The notes under the pieces: model-generated | The model's input: the letters and a program-made list of their open reading frames with translations, nothing else | Database searches by the model: none | What the model was told of the DNA's origin: nothing | Position numbers and translations under genes: made by a program | In this document: positions 1-5,469 of the stretch, in pieces | Numbering within the stretch: the stretch's first letter is position 1 | Layout of the letters: each line of letters opens with the position of its first letter | From: Candidatus Omnitrophica bacterium UBA6233 | Lineage (GTDB): Bacteria > Omnitrophota > Gorgyraeia > Gygaellales > Profunditerraquicolaceae | Length of the DNA stretch: 11,206 bases | NCBI GenBank assembly: GCA_002440965.1 | Contig: DJWJ01000012.1 | Span: forward strand, 1 to 11,206 | Direction of reading: 5' to 3'

Positions 1-2
1 AG

Positions 3-773
3 AGCGGCTCAGGAGAGGTTGACTTTGACGCTGACCTGGTAGTCGAAGGCAATGTAGGCATAGGCACGGTGAATCCGGGAACACGTCTTGAAGTCTACAA
101 TGGTACGGCTGTTGAAGAAACAGCGATTAAAGTTAATAATCAAGCTAACGATGGCTATGCAGCAAAATTAAGCTTGGCTAATGCCGCTAATGTCCAATGG
201 GATTTAAGAGCTGGTGGCAGCGGCAGAGGCGATTATTCAAATAGCGCTTTCTCTATAGAAGAATTAACTATAGGTCATACAGGAACGCGTTTAATCATTA
301 AACAGGATGGCAATGTCGGCATCGGGACGGTGAGCCCGGGCTTTGCCCTCGACGTCAACGGCGACGTCAACGTCTCTTCGGGCCATTCGTTTAAGGTGGA
401 CGGGACGACGGTCAGTCCCATTTTCGGGACTTTCTCTCCGAATGTCGTCAACACCGGCTCGACCTCCACTTGGGGGAGCAGGCACGGAGTCTACATGAAG
501 ATTGGGCAGATGGTCCACGTCTCGGGGTTTTGTGACAACGGAAATTCGGGCGCGGCCGGGAATGTCTTGGTTTTCACCGGTTTGCCGTATTCGGTGAGTA
601 CATCGAAGCAAGCCCAGCGGGACGGGATGGGGGTCGTGGGTATGAACAACCCCTTTGCCACCTATAACGTATTTTGGGACGGTAGTCTTCCTGCGATCTA
701 TCAGGGTGGCCTTCCAGTCAGCTCGCAAGCTACCTTTGTCACCTTCGATTTCACCTACTATACCGACAACTAA
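3..773 (+). CDS. Phage-tail-fibre-like / adhesin-like protein, 5' end outside the window
   Basis: The reading frame is open to the left edge of the window, so this is the C-terminal 256 residues of a longer protein. The GTG at 69 is an internal codon, not a start. Two GNVGIGTV(N/S)PG...L(E/D)V units are encoded at 48-95 and 309-356. This motif is typical of long surface or phage-tail-fibre proteins that end in an S74 endosialidase-type chaperone domain. The last ~110 residues, from about SPIFGTFSPNV on, form a Gly/Ser/Thr-rich, aromatic, beta-type globular tip ending FDFTYYTDN. That tip resembles tail-fibre receptor-binding tips in style, but I do not recognise a specific fold. No S74 domain is present before the stop at 771-773. 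GC content jumps from about 40% (121-300) to about 57% (361-540) at the second VGIGT unit, which suggests the 3' part was acquired separately. The exact role (host surface protein or prophage fibre) is not determinable here. Confidence 0.75.
   Translation, partial: SGSGEVDFDADLVVEGNVGIGTVNPGTRLEVYNGTAVEETAIKVNNQANDGYAAKLSLANAANVQWDLRAGGSGRGDYSNSAFSIEELTIGHTGTRLIIKQDGNVGIGTVSPGFALDVNGDVNVSSGHSFKVDGTTVSPIFGTFSPNVVNTGSTSTWGSRHGVYMKIGQMVHVSGFCDNGNSGAAGNVLVFTGLPYSVSTSKQAQRDGMGVVGMNNPFATYNVFWDGSLPAIYQGGLPVSSQATFVTFDFTYYTDN
48..356 (+). repeat. Two diverged copies of a 48-nt VGIGT-coding repeat (48-95 and 309-356)
   Basis: Both 16-codon units read G-N-V-G-I-G-T-V-(N/S)-P-G-x-x-L-(E/D)-V and lie in the same frame. 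The left copy uses A/T-ending codons (gta, ata, aca, gaa). The right copy uses G/C-ending codons (gtc, atc, ggc, gac). They encode the same motif with different codon usage, so the right copy seems to come from a different genomic background. It marks the left edge of the GC-rich segment. Confidence 0.75.
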
Positions 774-843
774 ATTTATAGCACGGCGAAGCGCGGTTAT
801 GAGCGCGGGGAAGGCTTTTTTCAGGAAAGCCACCCTTTTCTGA

Positions 844-1062
844 GTGGTAAGCTACAACTGGAAGATCAAGGAATTTCCCCAGAACCACTTCTCCTCAGGC
901 CGGCAGATTGGTATCATTGCTCAAGAGTTGGAGCAAGAGTTCCCTGAACTAGTCAATACGGATAAAGACGGCTACAAGGCTATTGCCTATGACAAGCTTA
1001 CCGCTGTTCTCCTGGAAGCAATAAAGAGCCAGCAGAGGGAGATAGAGGGATTGAAAAAATAA
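844..1062 (+). pseudogene. Headless remnant of an S74 endosialidase-type C-terminal chaperone domain
   Basis: The 72 codons read V-S-Y-N-W-K ... GRQIGIIAQELEQEFPELV ... DGYKAIAYDKLTAVLLEAIK ... IEGLKK. This is the second half of the intramolecular chaperone (Peptidase S74) domain that ends many tail fibres. It runs from the Y-x-W-K strand through the QIGxIAQE(L/V)E motif, the YDKLTAVLLEAIK helix and the start of the terminal coiled coil. The usual first part (S-D-x-x-L-K-x-N-I ... L) is missing. In frame, the codon immediately upstream of 844 is TGA (841-843), and I see no convincing ribosome binding site, so it is probably not translated on its own. After the TAA at 1060-1062 the same frame would continue with a lysine-rich, coiled-coil-like stretch to a TGA at 1099-1101, which hints at further decay. 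It most likely belonged to the gene ending at 773 before a cassette replaced the region in between. A frameshifted or silent cassette is the alternative. Confidence 0.7.
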
Positions 1063-1097
1063 TTGGTGGAGATAAAGAAGCTTAGTATTAGAAATAC

Positions 1098-1125
1098 TTG
1101 ACAGAAGTTAATTTTATGTTTTAAT
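1098..1125 (+). promoter_or_regulatory. Sigma70-type promoter of the thi operon
   Basis: A perfect -35 box TTGACA (1098-1103) is followed after 16 nt by TTTAAT (1120-1125), five of six matches to TATAAT. Transcription would start near 1132, just ahead of the riboswitch aptamer, which is the expected geometry. A small palindrome (AGTATT-aga-AATACT, 1084-1098) abuts the -35 box. Confidence 0.7.
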
Positions 1126-1140
1126 GAATATGTAATTTAA

Positions 1141-1234
1141 TTATGGGGAGGTCGTTAAGCGGCCTGAGAGTCTTCGTAAAACGAAGTTACCCGGGAAACC
1201 TGATCTGGATAATGCCAGCGTAGGGAAGCTATAG
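1141..1234 (+). promoter_or_regulatory. TPP (THI-box) riboswitch aptamer
   Basis: The conserved core is clear. CTGAGA lies at 1164-1169 and ACCTGATCTGGATAATGCC starts at 1198, continuing into AGCGTAGGGAA. P5 is CTGG (1205-1208) with CCAG (1215-1218), and P4 is CCT (1199-1201) with AGG (1222-1224). P2 can form between GGGG (1145-1148) and CCC (1190-1192). P3 is GGTCG (1150-1154) with CGGCC (1160-1164). A short P1 is TTAT (1141-1144) with ATAG (1231-1234). An extra hairpin CTTCG(T)/(A)CGAAG at 1172-1186 sits between CTGAGA and ACCC. Thiamine pyrophosphate binding should favour the downstream terminator and turn off thiSGHFE. Confidence 0.97.
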
Positions 1235-1244
1235 AGTTTAAAGT

Positions 1245-1275
1245 AATCCTTATGCGTTCGGCATAAGGATTTTTT
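1245..1275 (+). terminator. Riboswitch-controlled intrinsic terminator (expression platform)
   Basis: ATCCTTATGC (1246-1255) pairs perfectly with GCATAAGGAT (1261-1270) around the 5-nt loop GTTCG, with one further A-T pair (1245/1271). A T-run covers 1270-1275. The 5' arm TCCTTATGC (1247-1255) can instead pair with GCGTAGGGA (1218-1226) of the aptamer through 9 contiguous pairs, two of them G-U. That gives an antiterminator which exists only when the aptamer is not folded. Confidence 0.92.
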
Positions 1276-1288
1276 ATTAGGAGGTAAA

Positions 1289-1489
1289 ATGAAGATCTCG
1301 GTTAACGGAGAAGAAGCGTTTGTGCAAGAGCCGGTTTCAATCGCGGCACTAATTAACCAGCGTAAAATAAATCCTGAAGCAGTAGTTGTAGAATACAATG
1401 GCGTAATCTTGGCTTGCCGGGATTGGGAGAAAATCGAACTTAAAGAAAGAGATACCTTAGAGATAATTTCTTTCGTGGGAGGGGGATAA
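1289..1489 (+). CDS. thiS: Sulfur carrier protein ThiS
   Basis: This 66-residue ubiquitin-like protein ends in IISFVGGG. The C-terminal Gly-Gly is the adenylation and thiocarboxylation site that defines ThiS. The body (MKISVNGEEAF..., then VVEYNGVIL and LKERDTLEII) matches the beta-grasp pattern and usual length of the family. ThiF adenylates the tail and a cysteine desulfurase outside this window supplies sulfur. ThiS then donates the sulfur to ThiG for the thiazole ring, in the cytoplasm. The ATG at 1289 has a strong ribosome binding site AGGAGG at 1279-1284, only 4 nt away, directly after the riboswitch terminator tail. It is the first gene of the operon, and its stop at 1487-1489 is 2 nt before thiG. 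The glycine codons of its tail also form the thiG ribosome binding site. Confidence 0.95.
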   Translation: MKISVNGEEAFVQEPVSIAALINQRKINPEAVVVEYNGVILACRDWEKIELKERDTLEIISFVGGG

Positions 1490-1491
1490 TC

Positions 1492-2259
1492 ATGGAAGAT
1501 AAATTAGTCATTGCCGGTAATCATATCCGCAGCCGGTTTTTCTTGGGCACCGGGAAGTTTTCTTCCTATAAAATTATGCAAGAGGCAATTCTCGCCTCGG
1601 GAGCGCACTTAGTTACCGTGGCTTTGCGCAGGGTTGACGCTCAATCAAAAAGCGAGAATATACTGGATTACATTCCGCAAGGTTCAATAATTATGGTGAA
1701 TACTTCGGGCGCCAGAAACGCGGATGAGGCTATCCGCATTGCCAGGATAGGCCGAACTCTGGGTTGCGGAAATTGGGTTAAGATCGAAGTTATCCCGGAT
1801 AATAAGTATTTACTTCCGGATAATAGCCAAACGATTAAGGCTACCGAAGCCTTAGTTAAGGAAGGTTTTATTGTTATGCCTTATATGAGCCCGGATTTAG
1901 CTGATGCCAGGCGGTTGCAGGATGCCGGAGCAGCTTCGATAATGCCTTTGGGTTCTCCTATCGGCACCAATAAAGGATTAAAGGTCTTAGAGTTGTTGAA
2001 GATACTCATAGAGGAAATAAAACTGCCGGTAGTGATAGATGCGGGTATTGGCAGGCCTTCGCATTGCGCCGAAGCAATGGAGATAGGGGCTGATGCGGTT
2101 TTAGTAAATACTGCCGTTGCTACAGCCAGGGATTCGGTAGTAACTGCGCGCGCTTTTGCTCTGGCAGTAGAAGCAGGGAGGTTGGGGTACTGCGCCGGTT
2201 TAAAACCTGAGCAGGAGCGCGCTGAAGCATCTTCACCCTTAACCGGATTCTTACGTTAA
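1492..2259 (+). CDS. thiG: Thiazole synthase ThiG
   Basis: This cytoplasmic TIM-barrel enzyme condenses 1-deoxy-D-xylulose 5-phosphate, dehydroglycine (from ThiH) and the sulfur of ThiS thiocarboxylate into thiazole phosphate. The 255-residue length is normal for the family. Conserved blocks are visible: FFLGTGKFSSY near residues 17-26, VTVALRRVD (41-49), and GNWVKIEVIPD with K97 as the Schiff-base lysine. Further on come GSPIGTNKGL, the phosphate-binding stretch VVIDAGIGRPSHCAEAMEIG, and VLVNTAVATARD. The start ATG at 1492 is preceded by GGGAGGGGGA (1477-1486), which lies inside the end of thiS, so translation of the two genes is likely coupled. The next gene, thiH, starts 19 nt after the stop. 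Confidence 0.97.
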   Translation: MEDKLVIAGNHIRSRFFLGTGKFSSYKIMQEAILASGAHLVTVALRRVDAQSKSENILDYIPQGSIIMVNTSGARNADEAIRIARIGRTLGCGNWVKIEVIPDNKYLLPDNSQTIKATEALVKEGFIVMPYMSPDLADARRLQDAGAASIMPLGSPIGTNKGLKVLELLKILIEEIKLPVVIDAGIGRPSHCAEAMEIGADAVLVNTAVATARDSVVTARAFALAVEAGRLGYCAGLKPEQERAEASSPLTGFLR

Positions 2260-2278
2260 TTTTTCTAAAAGGATTTCC

Positions 2279-3385
2279 ATGCCGGATTTTTATGATGAGA
2301 TATTGAAGTATAAAGGGTTTGATTTTTCCGCGCATCTAGCGCAAGTCAAATCCGCTGATCTGCAGGAAATTTTGAATAAAGAATTTCTCTCTATTTTAGA
2401 TTTCCTCTCTCTTTTATCTCCGGAAGCCTTCTTATTCCTTGAGCTTCTGGCGCAAAAAGCCAATAAGCTTACGCTGGCGCATTTTGGGAAGACAATCTCC
2501 CTGTATATTCCGTTATACCTTTCCAATTACTGCGATAATGAATGTGCTTATTGCGGTTTTAAACATTCCAATACTATTAAGCGCAGGAAGCTTACTTTGG
2601 AAGAGGTGGAGCAGGAGGCGCGGGAAATCTCTCGAACCGGCATCCAGCATATTCTTATTCTTACCGGAGAGTCGAAGTTAGAGTCTCCGCTTACCTATAT
2701 CCAGGAGTGCCTGGAGAGAATCAAAAAATATTTTACTTCCATTGCGATTGAAATTTATCCGCTTAAAGAAGAGGAGTATCGGCAGTTGGTCAGTAGTGGA
2801 GCTGAAGGTTTGACTATTTATCAGGAAACTTATGATGAAGTTCTGTATGATAAATTGCACCTTAAGGGCCCGAAAAGAAATTATGCCTTTCGGTTGGGAG
2901 CGCCAGAGAGGGCAGCTCAAGCAGGGATGCGTCAGGTTAATGTAGGGGCATTGCTGGGTTTAGGGGATTTTCCCCGGGACGCTTTCTTTACGGCTCTGCA
3001 CGCGAAATGGCTGCAGGATAGTTACCCTGCAGTTGAAGTGGGGATTTCTCTGCCGAGGATACAGCCGCAGGCAGGAGGTTTTGATGCTTTGCGTCCTTGG
3101 AGTGATAAGGAGTTTGTGCAGTTGCTTATCGCCATGCGTTTATTTTTACCGCGTGTAGGGATTGCGGTTTCTACGCGCGAAAATAATCTTTTACGGAAAA
3201 ACATCATAGGTTTAGGTGTAACGCGTATCTCTGCCGGTTCCCGGACCGAAGTCGGAGGTTATACGCTGGAACAGAAAACCTCGGGCCAATTCGAAACCGC
3301 GGATAAGAGCAGCGTAGAGGAGATTAAACGGATGATTTGCGAGAAAGGCTATCAGCCGGTAGCTAAAGATTGGCAAAGGTTATGA
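2279..3385 (+). CDS. thiH: 2-iminoacetate synthase ThiH (radical SAM tyrosine lyase)
   Basis: ThiH cleaves tyrosine to p-cresol and 2-iminoacetate (dehydroglycine), the glycine-derived part of the thiazole. The radical-SAM 4Fe-4S motif C-x3-C-x2-C is at C85, C89 and C92 (NYCDNECAYCGF). Other family blocks include LTGESKLESPLTYIQ, the ETYDEVLY segment, RLGAPERAAQAGM, VGALLGLGDFPRDAF and EVGISLPRIQPQAG. The 368-residue length agrees with ThiH. The enzyme is oxygen-sensitive and typical of anaerobes and facultative bacteria. Aerobes often use glycine oxidase ThiO instead. The ATG at 2279 has an AAAGGA ribosome binding site at 2267-2272. The end overlaps the preferred thiF start in an ATGA arrangement (3382-3385), so translation is probably coupled. 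Confidence 0.96.
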   Translation: MPDFYDEILKYKGFDFSAHLAQVKSADLQEILNKEFLSILDFLSLLSPEAFLFLELLAQKANKLTLAHFGKTISLYIPLYLSNYCDNECAYCGFKHSNTIKRRKLTLEEVEQEAREISRTGIQHILILTGESKLESPLTYIQECLERIKKYFTSIAIEIYPLKEEEYRQLVSSGAEGLTIYQETYDEVLYDKLHLKGPKRNYAFRLGAPERAAQAGMRQVNVGALLGLGDFPRDAFFTALHAKWLQDSYPAVEVGISLPRIQPQAGGFDALRPWSDKEFVQLLIAMRLFLPRVGIAVSTRENNLLRKNIIGLGVTRISAGSRTEVGGYTLEQKTSGQFETADKSSVEEIKRMICEKGYQPVAKDWQRL

Positions 3386-3999
3386 ACGCATTTGAGCAGG
3401 CATTGTTAAAATATTTCGGGGAAGAAAAACTTAAAAAGATTCAATCCGTCAGGGTGGGAATTGCCGGTTTAGGCGGCCTGGGTTCGAATTGCGCCTGCAA
3501 TTTAGCGCGTTCGGGATTCCGGAGTTTCGTTTTAGGAGATTTCGATAAGGTAGAATTGTCTAATCTTAACCGTCAGTTTTATTTTCTGGACCAAATAGGA
3601 ATGCCTAAGGCTAAAGCGCTTAAAGAAAATCTTTTAAGGATAAATTCGGATTTAGAAATCGTGCATTTTGAGGAGAAAATCGAGCGTTCTAACGCGTTGA
3701 ATTTATTCTCTCAATGCGATTGCCTGGTAGAAGCGTTTGATAAGGCCGAGTATAAAAAGATGTTGGTTGAAGTTTTTTTAAACTCTAAAAAGCTTTTGGT
3801 GAGCGCTTCCGGCCTTGCTGGTTGGGGTAATAGCGATTGTCTACGCACTAAGAAAATAAAAGATAATTTTTATCTTGTTGGAGACAATTGTTCGGCGGCT
3901 GCTCCAGGCCGGCCGCCTTGCGCGCCCAGGGTGGCTATTGCCGCAGCAAAAGAGGCGGATGTAATCTTAGATTGGGCATTGAATAGAAAAAATGGTTAA
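3382..3999 (+). CDS. thiF: ThiF-type ThiS adenylyltransferase (short family)
   Basis: This E1-like enzyme activates the ThiS C-terminal glycine as an acyl-adenylate. Visible features are the nucleotide-binding loop GLGGLGSN (29-36), the acidic residue in GDFDKVELSNLNRQ (D53, with R64 and Q65) and GMPKAKAL with K76. Further on are EAFDKAEYK (D120) and APRVAIAAAKEAD near the C terminus. I chose the ATG at 3382, giving 205 residues. It forms an ATGA overlap with thiH and has AAAGG just upstream, whereas the TTG at 3370 only adds MAKV. At about 205 residues the protein is shorter than E. coli ThiF and lacks its two CXXC zinc-binding pairs. That fits the short ThiF type found beside ThiH in clostridia-like operons. 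C170 and C180 are the only cysteines in the region where sulfur chemistry might occur. A MoeB- or HesA-like role is possible but unlikely in this operon. Confidence 0.9.
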   Translation: MNAFEQALLKYFGEEKLKKIQSVRVGIAGLGGLGSNCACNLARSGFRSFVLGDFDKVELSNLNRQFYFLDQIGMPKAKALKENLLRINSDLEIVHFEEKIERSNALNLFSQCDCLVEAFDKAEYKKMLVEVFLNSKKLLVSASGLAGWGNSDCLRTKKIKDNFYLVGDNCSAAAPGRPPCAPRVAIAAAKEADVILDWALNRKNG

Positions 4000-4645
4000 C
4001 CTGTGTAAGAAGCAAAAATTATTGTTTCCCTTATACTGTATTACAGCGGAGGAATATTCTTTGGGCCGCAGTAATATTGAGGTAGCCCGGGATATTTTTA
4101 GTTCCGGAGTAAAAATTCTGCAATACCGCGAAAAGGAAAAATCCAAAAAGAATAAATTCGCCGAGTGCCTGAAGATTCGCCGGATGGCTTATAGGGCAAA
4201 GGCCACTCTTATCATAAATGATGATATTGACATTGCTTTAGCTGTGAAGGCAGACGGGGTGCATCTGGGGCAAAGCGATATGCCAGCGGTGGTAGCACGT
4301 AGGCTGGTAGGGAAGGCTATGATCATCGGCGTATCCACGCATTCCGTCCAACAGGCAAAACAGGCGGTAAAAGATGGAGCAGATTATATCGGAGTGGGTC
4401 CAATTTATCCGACTCGGACTAAACGCGATGTTTGCCCGGCTGTGGGATTGGAATATCTGGATTATGTAAGTAAAAATGTCGACCTGCCATTTGTGGCTAT
4501 TGGGGGGATAAAAAGGCATAACCTGTGTCAGGTGAGGGCCCATGGTGCTTTGGTAATAGCCATGATAACCGAGATTGTCAGCGCCCCCGATATCCGTCGA
4601 AGAATCCGGGAAATCCTGGCTTTAATTTTCCTACCGCTAAAATAA
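3992..4645 (+). CDS. thiE: Thiamine-phosphate synthase ThiE
   Basis: ThiE joins hydroxymethylpyrimidine diphosphate and thiazole phosphate to give thiamine phosphate, the last coupling step of the pathway. The 217-residue TIM-barrel shows the expected sites. These are QYREK (44-48), IINDDIDIAL (74-83, pyrimidine and Mg-diphosphate binding), DGVHLGQSDMP (88-98), GVSTHS (113-118), GVGPIYPTRTKRD (134-146, diphosphate-binding Thr/Lys) and AIGGI (169-173). The ATG at 3992 overlaps the thiF stop by 8 nt. It is the last gene of the operon and is followed by a strong terminator at 4703-4742. The short hydrophobic tail LIFLPLK is a little unusual but does not disturb the conserved core. TenI, a ThiE-like protein lacking some active-site residues, is unlikely because the key residues are present. 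Confidence 0.94.
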   Translation: MVNLCKKQKLLFPLYCITAEEYSLGRSNIEVARDIFSSGVKILQYREKEKSKKNKFAECLKIRRMAYRAKATLIINDDIDIALAVKADGVHLGQSDMPAVVARRLVGKAMIIGVSTHSVQQAKQAVKDGADYIGVGPIYPTRTKRDVCPAVGLEYLDYVSKNVDLPFVAIGGIKRHNLCQVRAHGALVIAMITEIVSAPDIRRRIREILALIFLPLK

Positions 4646-4702
4646 TATATATAGAGAGTTGCTGTTTGTAGTAAGTAGGGTAATTAGCGTTTAGCAATCT
4701 GC

Positions 4703-4742
4703 AAAAAATGGGGAAAGCTGAATTCGGTTTTCCCCATTTTTT
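4703..4742 (+). terminator. Strong intrinsic terminator of the thi operon
   Basis: AAAAAATGGGGAAA (4703-4716) pairs perfectly with TTTCCCCATTTTTT (4729-4742). The stem continues through GCTG/CGGT-type pairs, including two G-U pairs, to a 4-nt AATT loop (4721-4724), giving about 18 pairs. The T-run of the 3' arm serves as the U-tract on the plus strand. The matching A-run means it could also work in the reverse direction. Confidence 0.9.
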
Positions 4743-4767
4743 ATAAACAAGGAGGTTAAGATTCCGC

Positions 4768-4796
4768 TTGACAAAAGTCGATAATGAATATAACAT
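4768..4796 (+). promoter_or_regulatory. Candidate promoter of the efflux operon
   Basis: A perfect TTGACA at 4768-4773 is followed after 17 nt by TAACAT (4791-4796, four of six), or after 15 nt by TATAAC (4789-4794, five of six). It lies after the thi terminator and just before the palindrome at 4804-4819. The same TTG is also the possible start codon of the regulator, so promoter and start codon are competing readings of these bases. Confidence 0.5.
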
Positions 4797-5469
4797 ACAT
4801 AATATGAATTCAAATTCATTAATTGAAGAAATAATCGGTAATGGAAAAAACAGCGTTACCCTAAGCAGGAAAGAGAGAGATAAACAACTGCGTAAAGCCG
4901 ATATTATGCGTGCGGCTGAGCGTGTCTTTGCCTTGAAAGGTTACCATGATGCTACGATGCAGGATATCGCCCGTCAATCCCAGTATGCCGTCGGCACTGT
5001 TTATCTGTATTTTAAAGATAAGGAGGCGCTGTATTTATCCTTATTGGAAGAAAAGATAGGTAGTTTAAACGCTATCTTAAAGGAGAATACGGCACATGTT
5101 TTCGATGCCGAAGAAAGGATCCGGATTTTTGTGCAAGAGAGCTTAAATTCTTTTGAGAGAAACCAGGATTTCTTCAGGGTGCTTTTCTCAGAGAAAAACA
5201 GGGGGCACATAATAAAAAAAGATAGAGTAACCAAATCCCAGATTATGAATCAACATAAGGAATTTATTGACCAGATGGTTGCTTTAGCCCAGAGGCAAAA
5301 AGTGGTTCGTGATGATTTTAACCCGAAACAGATTGCCGAAATATTCGGTTCTATATTTATGTCCGTTGTCTTTACTTGGCTTAGAGAGGGCCATAAGGAA
5401 AAAAAATTGAGCGAGATGACTGATTTTGTAGTTGATATATTTTTAAACGGAGCGGGCAGGAAAAAATGA
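4768..5469 (+). CDS. TetR/AcrR-family transcriptional regulator of the efflux operon
   Basis: The N-terminal DNA-binding domain is clear. It begins with a helix around KADIMRAAERVFALKGYH (residues 43-60). The helix-turn-helix follows as TMQDIARQSQYAVGTVYLYFKDKEALYLSLLEEK (about 63-96), with the YxYFKxKEAL hallmark. The remaining ~140 helical residues form the ligand-binding and dimerisation domain, and the ligand is unknown. The start is uncertain. The TTG at 4768 has an AAGGAGG (4749-4755) 12 nt upstream and gives 234 residues. The ATG at 4804 gives 222 residues but would be nearly leaderless if the promoter at 4768-4796 is real. Its stop overlaps the channel gene (ATGA, 5466-5469), so it is transcribed with, and probably represses, the operon it heads. 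Typical inducers for such regulators are toxic compounds exported by the pump. Confidence 0.9.
   Translation: MTKVDNEYNIHNMNSNSLIEEIIGNGKNSVTLSRKERDKQLRKADIMRAAERVFALKGYHDATMQDIARQSQYAVGTVYLYFKDKEALYLSLLEEKIGSLNAILKENTAHVFDAEERIRIFVQESLNSFERNQDFFRVLFSEKNRGHIIKKDRVTKSQIMNQHKEFIDQMVALAQRQKVVRDDFNPKQIAEIFGSIFMSVVFTWLREGHKEKKLSEMTDFVVDIFLNGAGRKK
4804..4819. promoter_or_regulatory. Palindromic operator candidate
   Basis: ATGAATT-CA-AATTCAT is a perfect inverted repeat with 7-nt arms and a 2-nt centre. It lies just downstream of the candidate -10 box, around the predicted transcription start. TetR-family dimers bind palindromes of this size, so it is a plausible self-regulatory site. It overlaps the in-frame ATG at 4804. 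Confidence 0.5.

Noticed and set aside
291..833. Long open frame on the minus strand (180 codons) opposite the tail-gene end
   Set aside because: It is antisense to a frame with clear VGIGT motifs. Its Arg/Pro/Ala-rich product has no recognisable domain. Long antisense frames are expected in this GC-rich stretch.
813..840. GGCTTT/AAAGCC hairpin followed by ACCCTTTTC, as a terminator after the tail gene
   Set aside because: The stem has only 6 pairs with a 7-nt loop, and the T-run is short and separated from the stem by ACCC. It is too weak to call.
655..843. Short plus-strand frame ending right before the S74 fragment
   Set aside because: Most of it overlaps the real gene in another frame and it shows no motif. 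It is not an upstream part of the S74 domain.
3370..3381. TTG at 3370 as the thiF start
   Set aside because: It adds only four residues and has no ribosome binding site. The ATG at 3382 forms a standard ATGA overlap with thiH.
4659..4687. TTGCTG...AATTAG as an upstream promoter for the regulator
   Set aside because: Both boxes match poorly, and the strong terminator at 4703-4742 would stop its transcript.
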